Assembly (NCBI GenBank): GCA_032164245.1
Contig: JAVMKO010000003.1
Span: forward strand, 36,393,390-36,457,389
Source: Sternotherus odoratus
Taxonomy: Eukaryota; Chordata; Testudines; Kinosternidae
Length of the DNA: 64,000 nucleotides
Direction: 5' to 3'
Shown: piece by piece, positions 59,021 through 64,000 of the stretch
How positions within the stretch are numbered: the stretch's first letter is position 1
How the letters are laid out: every line of letters begins with the position of its first letter
The notes under the pieces: generated by a model
The model's input: the letters and a program-made list of their open reading frames with translations, nothing else
Databases searched by the model: none
Told to the model about the DNA's origin: nothing
Program-made: the position numbers and the translations under genes

Positions 59021-59290
59021 CAAGTGAAGGAGAATCTACCACAACCCATAGCTTGTTCCATTGATTATTTATTTACCCAGTTAAAAAATATCCCTTATTT
59101 CTGGACTGAATCTATCTAGCTTTAACTTTCAGCCATTGGTTCTCGTTCTACCTTTGCCTGCTAGATTGAAGAGCCCACTATACATTTTTTTGTTCCGCAG
59201 GTAGGCATTCATAAACTGTAAGCAAGTCATCCTTTAACTGATCTTTAACAGATTAGGTTAAGCAGATTGAGCCATATTAAAGCACATATT
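59021..59290 (-). mobile_element. CR1-type LINE 3' region
   Basis: CAGCCATTGGTTCTCGTTC, ACCTTTGCCTGCTAGATTG and GGAGAATCTACCACAACCC resemble a CR1 subfamily 3' region read on the minus strand. I rely on recollection of the family here. Confidence 0.5.
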
Positions 59291-59829
59291 GTTTGCTTCT
59301 GGCCAGCACACCAGATCACTCTATATAAGTGATCTGTCCTTATACCTCCTCTATTGCTATCAGTTACTCCATTAGTACAAGTGGCAAAGGTCAGAGCAGT
59401 GGATCTAAAGATTCTACTCATCCCGATGAACTATGTGAGTGTCCAAATGATGCCACATCATGGAATGTTAGTTTTTCAGTTTAATTTCTTTAATTACCTA
59501 AGAAATTACACACAAAAATGTTCAAAAAATATTATTAAGGTTGCCACATCAAGCACTCCAAAGCTTGTAAATGGAAGAATTAAGGTTGTCTGTACGTTAA
59601 CTTGACTCCCCCATGCATACATCTTATGACAGTCATTAATTATATGATCATACTAATTTTGCAACAAGACCCCTGCCTCATTCAGTGCATAGGATGGGCT
59701 TGGTATGTAGATAAATCAATGATTGTATAGTTAAGGAGGCTTCTTGAAGGACCATGTCTCATCTATTGCCAAAGTTGGAAGGCATATAGTGACCGAGGTA
59801 GGGGTTTGCAGGAAGAAAAAGGAGGATCT
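59291..59829. other. non-coding stretch
   Basis: No gene recognised; this is the host sequence into which the large PLE inserted. Confidence 0.5.
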
Positions 59830-59842
59830 CATGGTTAAGACT
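59830..59842. repeat. PLE target-site duplication, left
   Basis: CATGGTTAAGACT, identical to 63653-63665. Confidence 0.92.
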
Positions 59843-59927
59843 AGAATCAGAGAGGTAGCCGTGTTAGTCTGGAATAGCAAAGGAAACAAAATCTTGTGGC
59901 ACCTTAAAGACTAACTATAAAGTTTTG

Positions 59928-59965
59928 AAGCATGAGCTTTCGTGGGCTAATACCCACTTCGTCGG
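59928..59965 (-). ncRNA. hammerhead-ribozyme-like core, left arm of PLE
   Basis: Mirror copy of the motif at 63569-63606, with CCGACGA in place of CUGANGA. Confidence 0.4.
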
Positions 59966-60072
59966 ATGCAAGCAGTGGAAATGTTTAGAGGCAGGTCTGG
60001 GAAAGTAGGTAAGAACCAGGTGGGAGGTGAAAAGGTTAGTCCAAATAAGCTGAACCAGTTTGTTATCTCCGA

Positions 60073-61408
60073 TCAGGGAGTGTGGATTATTCTTCTAGCA
60101 TTTGAATGGGGTGTGTGAACATGGAGAGAGGAGAAACAATGTCTGTAATGAGCCAGCCATTCTAGATCTTTGTTCAGTCCTAGAAGGTGTGTGCTGAATT
60201 TGCAAATGAATTGAAGTTCTGCAGTTTCCCTTTGTAGTCTGGTCTTGAAGTGTTTTTGCTGCAGGATGCTGACTTTTAAATCAGCTAATGTGTGTCCAGG
60301 CAGGTTGAAGTGTTCCCCTACAGGTTTGTGTATATTGCCATTCCTAATATCTGATTTGTGTGCATTTATCCTTTTTCGTAGGGACTGTCCAGTTTGGCCG
60401 ATGTACATAGCAGAGGGACACTGGTGGCATATAATGGCATATATGACATTGGTTGATGTGCAGGTGAATGAACCAGTGATGGTATGATTGATCTGGTTAG
60501 GTCCTGTGATGTTGTTGCTGGTGTAGATATGTGGGCAGAGTTGGCATCGAGGTTTGTTGCATGGATTGGTTCCTGAGTTGGAGTTATTGTGGTGCAGTGT
60601 GCTGTTGCTGGTGAGAATTTGTTTAAGGTTGGCAGGTTGTCTGTGTGCCAGGACTGGCCTTCCTCCCAAGGCCTGTGAAAGTGAGGGATTATTGTCCAGG
60701 ATGGGTTGTAGGTCGCTGATGATGCGTTGCAGAGGTTTTAACTGAGGACTGTAGGTGATGGCCAGTGGTGTTCTGTTGTTTTCTTTCTTGGGCTTGTCTT
60801 GCAGCAGTAGGCTTCTGGGTACACGTCTGGCTCTGTTGATCTGTGTCCTTATTTCCTTGTGTGGGTATTGTAGTTTTGAGAAAGCTTGGTGAAGATCTCG
60901 TAGGTGTTGGTCTCTGTCTGAGGGGTTGGAGCAAATCCGATTGTACCTCAGTGCTTGGCTGTAGACAATGGATCGTGTGGTATGTCCGGGATGGAAGCTG
61001 GTGGCATGAAGGTAGGCATAGCTGTCGGTAGGCTTTCGGTATAGGGTGGTGTCGATGTGGCCATCATTAATTTGCACTGTGGTGTCTAGGAAGTGGATTT
61101 CCTGTGTGGACTGGTCCAGACTGAGGTGGATGTTGGGGTGGAAGCTGTTGAAGTCATGGTGGAATTCTTCCAGAGTTTCTTTCCCATGGGTCCAGATGAT
61201 GAAGATGTCATCAATGTAGCGTAGATAGAGAAGGGGTGTGAGTGGACGAGAGTTGAGGAAGCGTTGTTCCAGGTCTGCCATAAAGATGTTGGCATACTGT
61301 GGGGCCATGCGGGTGCCCATAGCAGTCCCGCTGGTCTGGAGGTATATATTGTCACCAAATTTGAAATAGTTGTGTGTGAGGATAAAGTCACAGAGCTTAG
61401 CAACCACC
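60073..61408 (-). pseudogene. PLE reverse transcriptase / endonuclease, N-terminally truncated inverted copy
   Basis: The minus-strand frame starts within the palm at VVAKLCDFIL and then runs uninterrupted through GTAMGTRMAPQYANIF, YIDDIFIIW and the GIY-YIG domain to the normal stop. It lacks the finger motifs and the first catalytic Asp (DVEALYTNIP), so it cannot polymerise. The open frame continues into the spacer (to 61509) but with unrelated antisense codons. Confidence 0.92.
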
Positions 61409-61409
61409 A

Positions 61410-63461
61410 TCCCACCAGCAGCACAAGAAGAAGAACTCCACATGGACTCCTCCTGAGGGTCGAAATGACAGTCTGGACCTATACATAGAATGCTTCCGCC
61501 GACGTGCACAGGCAGAAATAGTGGAAAAACAACATCGCCTGCCTCGCAACCTAAGTCGTGCAGAACGCAATGCTACCCACAGCCTCAGAAACAACCCTGA
61601 CATCATTATCAAAGAGGCTGATAAAGGAGGTGCTGTTGTCGTCATGGACAGGTCAGACTACCAAAAGGAGGCTACCAGACAACTCTCCAATACCAATTTC
61701 TACAGACCACTTCCCTATGATCCCACCGAGGAATATACTAAGAAACTGCACCATCTACTCAGGACTCTCCCTGCACTAACACAGGAACAAATTAATATAC
61801 CCTTAGAGCCCCGACCGGGGTTATTCTATCTACTACCCAAGATCCATAAACCTGGGAACCCTGGACGCCCCATCATCTCGGGCATTGGCACTCTCACTGA
61901 AGGACTGTCTGGATATGTAGACTCTCTACTCAGACCCTATGCCACCAGCACTCCCAGCTATCTCCGTGATACCACTGACTTCCTGAGGAAACTACAATGC
62001 ATTGGTGACCTTCCAGAAAACACCATCCTAGCCACCATGGATGTAGAGGCTCTCTACACCAACATCCCACACAAAGATGGAATACAAGCTGTCCGGAATA
62101 GTATCCCTGATGATGCCACAGCACAGGTGGTTGCTAAGCTCTGTGACTTTATCCTCACACACAACTATTTCAAATTTGGTGACAATATATACCTCCAGAC
62201 CAGCGGGACTGCTATGGGCACCCGCATGGCCCCACAGTATGCCAACATCTTTATGGCAGACCTGGAACAACGCTTCCTCAACTCTCGTCCACTCACACCC
62301 CTTCTCTATCTACGCTACATTGATGACATCTTCATCATCTGGACCCATGGGAAAGAAACTCTGGAAGAATTCCACCATGACTTCAACAGCTTCCACCCCA
62401 ACATCCACCTCAGTCTGGACCAGTCCACACAGGAAATCCACTTCCTAGACACCACAGTGCAAATTAATGATGGCCACATCGACACCACCCTATACCGAAA
62501 GCCTACCGACAGCTATGCCTACCTTCATGCCACCAGCTTCCATCCCGGACATACCACACGATCCATTGTCTACAGCCAAGCACTGAGGTACAATCGGATT
62601 TGCTCCAACCCCTCAGACAGAGACCAACACCTACGAGATCTTCACCAAGCTTTCTCAAAACTACAATACCCACACAAGGAAATAAGGACACAGATCAACA
62701 GAGCCAGACGTGTACCCAGAAGCCTACTGCTGCAAGACAAGCCCAAGAAAGAAAACAACAGAACACCACTGGCCATCACCTACAGTCCTCAGTTAAAACC
62801 TCTGCAACGCATCATCAGCGACCTACAACCCATCCTGGACAATAATCCCTCACTTTCACAGGCCTTGGGAGGAAGGCCAGTCCTGGCACACAGACAACCT
62901 GCCAACCTTAAACAAATTCTCACCAGCAACAGCACACTGCACCACAATAACTCCAACTCAGGAACCAATCCATGCAACAAACCTCGATGCCAACTCTGCC
63001 CACATATCTACACCAGCAACAACATCACAGGACCTAACCAGATCAATCATACCATCACTGGTTCATTCACCTGCACATCAACCAATGTCATATATGCCAT
63101 TATATGCCACCAGTGTCCCTCTGCTATGTACATCGGCCAAACTGGACAGTCCCTACGAAAAAGGATAAATGCACACAAATCAGATATTAGGAATGGCAAT
63201 ATACACAAACCTGTAGGGGAACACTTCAACCTGCCTGGACACACATTAGCTGATTTAAAAGTCAGCATCCTGCAGCAAAAACACTTCAAGACCAGACTAC
63301 AAAGGGAAACTGCAGAACTTCAATTCATTTGCAAATTCAGCACACACCTTCTAGGACTGAACAAAGATCTAGAATGGCTGGCTCATTACAGACATTGTTT
63401 CTCCTCTCTCCATGTTCACACACCCCATTCAAATGCTAGAAGAATAATCCACACTCCCTGA
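61410..63461 (+). CDS. Penelope-like reverse transcriptase with GIY-YIG endonuclease, 5' partial
   Basis: The frame is open from 61401 to the stop at 63461, with no ATG near the 5' end, so it is a truncated copy. Counting residues from the codon at 61521: KEADKGG (about 31-37) and LPKIHKP...GRPIISG (about 105-121) are the fingers. DVEALYTNIP (Asp174) supplies the first catalytic Asp, GTAMGTRMAPQYANIF follows, and YIDDIFIIW (Asp268, Asp269) is the catalytic pair. FLDTTV and LYRKPTD follow the palm. CNKPRCQLC (485-493) is the zinc-binding cysteine motif before the endonuclease. VIYAIIC (523-529) and MYIGQTG (536-542) are the GIY and YIG motifs, with Arg546/548 and Glu near 567 as likely catalytic residues. 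PLE proteins nick target DNA and reverse transcribe their RNA there. No stop or frameshift is seen. Confidence 0.93.
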   Translation, partial: SHQQHKKKNSTWTPPEGRNDSLDLYIECFRRRAQAEIVEKQHRLPRNLSRAERNATHSLRNNPDIIIKEADKGGAVVVMDRSDYQKEATRQLSNTNFYRPLPYDPTEEYTKKLHHLLRTLPALTQEQINIPLEPRPGLFYLLPKIHKPGNPGRPIISGIGTLTEGLSGYVDSLLRPYATSTPSYLRDTTDFLRKLQCIGDLPENTILATMDVEALYTNIPHKDGIQAVRNSIPDDATAQVVAKLCDFILTHNYFKFGDNIYLQTSGTAMGTRMAPQYANIFMADLEQRFLNSRPLTPLLYLRYIDDIFIIWTHGKETLEEFHHDFNSFHPNIHLSLDQSTQEIHFLDTTVQINDGHIDTTLYRKPTDSYAYLHATSFHPGHTTRSIVYSQALRYNRICSNPSDRDQHLRDLHQAFSKLQYPHKEIRTQINRARRVPRSLLLQDKPKKENNRTPLAITYSPQLKPLQRIISDLQPILDNNPSLSQALGGRPVLAHRQPANLKQILTSNSTLHHNNSNSGTNPCNKPRCQLCPHIYTSNNITGPNQINHTITGSFTCTSTNVIYAIICHQCPSAMYIGQTGQSLRKRINAHKSDIRNGNIHKPVGEHFNLPGHTLADLKVSILQQKHFKTRLQRETAELQFICKFSTHLLGLNKDLEWLAHYRHCFSSLHVHTPHSNARRIIHTP

Positions 63462-63568
63462 TCGGAGATAACAAACTGGTTCAGCTTATTTGGACTAACC
63501 TTTTCACCTCCCACCTGGTTCTTACCTACTTTCCCAGACCTGCCTCTAAACATTTCCACTGCTTGCAT

Positions 63569-63606
63569 CCGACGAAGTGGGTATTAGCCCACGAAAGCTC
63601 ATGCTT
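63569..63606 (+). ncRNA. hammerhead-ribozyme-like core, right arm of PLE
   Basis: CCGACGA (63569-63575), GTGGG/CCCAC helix II, GAAA (63593-63596), GC-TCAT-GC helix III. PLE terminal repeats are known to encode small type I hammerheads. The second core base (C for U) and weak helix I suggest this copy is inactive. Confidence 0.42.
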
Positions 63607-63652
63607 CAAAACTTTATAGTTAGTCTTTAAGGTGCCACAAGATTTTGTTTCC

Positions 63653-63665
63653 CATGGTTAAGACT
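63653..63665. repeat. PLE target-site duplication, right
   Basis: CATGGTTAAGACT, matching 59830-59842. Confidence 0.92.
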
Positions 63666-64000
63666 GTTTCCTGCCTTCAAATATGTATTCTATCCCTGCC
63701 TCTGACACAGAGTTCCTATGCAATGCTACACAAGTCAATTAAGCCAAGCTTTTCAGAGGGTATCATCATGTTTTCCTTAGTTTTGGGAGCCCAACTTGAG
63801 ACCCTGGGGCTTGATCTGTAGGAGTGCTGAGCCCTCACAACAACAACAATAGAGGCTGTACTGAAGTATATGAAGTGCTATATAATGCTGAGTGCTCTGA
63901 AAAATCAGGTTCTGGGTATCTCTAATTGAGCAATTAAATTAGAAGAACCTTTGGACTTTTTTCTCTGTGCCTCAGCTCCCAATCTGTAAATGAGGATAAT
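63666..64000. other. non-coding stretch
   Basis: Host flank of the PLE; nothing recognised. Confidence 0.5.

Larger units (their letters stand above)
59843..63652. mobile_element. composite inverted-repeat Penelope-like element
   Basis: 3,810 bp inserted as one unit, with a single 13-bp target duplication. The left part (59843-61408) is the 3' portion of a PLE on the minus strand, ending at the left in the terminal AGAATCAGAGAGGTAGCC. The right part (61409-63652) is a longer copy on the plus strand. 59882-61408 and 62126-63652 are 1,527-bp inverted repeats with no length difference; the encoded amino acids appear identical. The right end stops at GTTTCC and lacks the final 39 bp present on the left. 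Confidence 0.95.
59882..63652. repeat. inverted repeat, 1,527-bp arms, 717-bp spacer
   Basis: Arms 59882-61408 and 62126-63652. The first bases outside the inner ends (61409 and 62125) no longer pair, which fixes the junction. Confidence 0.95.

Noticed and set aside
1..64000. CRISPR array, bacterial operon, tRNA or rRNA genes
   Set aside because: The sequence is vertebrate. The tandem repeats present are minisatellites and microsatellites, and no tRNA- or rRNA-like block was recognised.

Overview
This is vertebrate nuclear DNA, most likely from a turtle or another sauropsid. The evidence is several same-strand CR1 LINE copies, an L2-type LINE, many hAT elements, a gammaretrovirus-like endogenous retrovirus (ERV) and abundant Penelope-like elements (PLEs) with a recurring tail. 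I see no intact host gene, no tRNA or rRNA gene and no CRISPR array. Most short open frames are chance or lie inside repeats. The only host-gene sequence I recognise is a degraded first exon of a classical protein kinase C gene (closest to PRKCG), carried inside a transposon.

Layout. 1-7.6 kb is AT-rich and without recognisable genes. 7.66-7.95 kb is a short hAT element. 8.37-9.75 kb is a second hAT element with an exact 8-bp target duplication; it holds two large hairpins, the PKC exon and extra copies of the exon-intron junction. 10.7-12.4 kb has a CR1 tail, a PLE tail and a MITE-like element filled with a GC-rich 43-bp minisatellite. 14.6-16.5 kb is a frameshifted PLE on the minus strand. 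19.8-22.6 kb has a folded-back hAT remnant and an L2 LINE. 23.8-26.0 kb has two small DNA elements and a CR1 3' end. 26.25-31.81 kb is a minus-strand ERV with nearly identical LTRs but a ruined interior. 33-47 kb is mostly anonymous, with a possible solo LTR, a CR1 tail, a short hAT and a deleted Gypsy retrotransposon. 51.6-53.2 kb is a three-level nest: an old repeat tail split by a hAT, which is split by a 201-bp PLE fold-back. 53.9-59.3 kb is a pile of minus-strand CR1 copies interrupted by a minisatellite element, a hAT and a foldback element. 59.84-63.65 kb is a young composite PLE.

How the parts work together. The 59.84-63.65 kb element encodes the whole reverse transcriptase plus GIY-YIG endonuclease reading frame in one arm, 5'-truncated. 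Its other arm is an inverted 1,527-bp copy of the 3' part, and the whole is bracketed by one 13-bp target duplication. The small element at 52.36-52.56 kb has the same plan in miniature, with a 14-bp duplication. This points to one recurring integration mechanism rather than chance inversions. The PLE tails carry a hammerhead-ribozyme-like core, but helix I does not pair well in these copies.

The strongest observations are the PKC exon captured by a hAT element with giant hairpins, the fold-back PLE insertions with single target duplications, and the ERV whose LTRs look young although its genes are dead.
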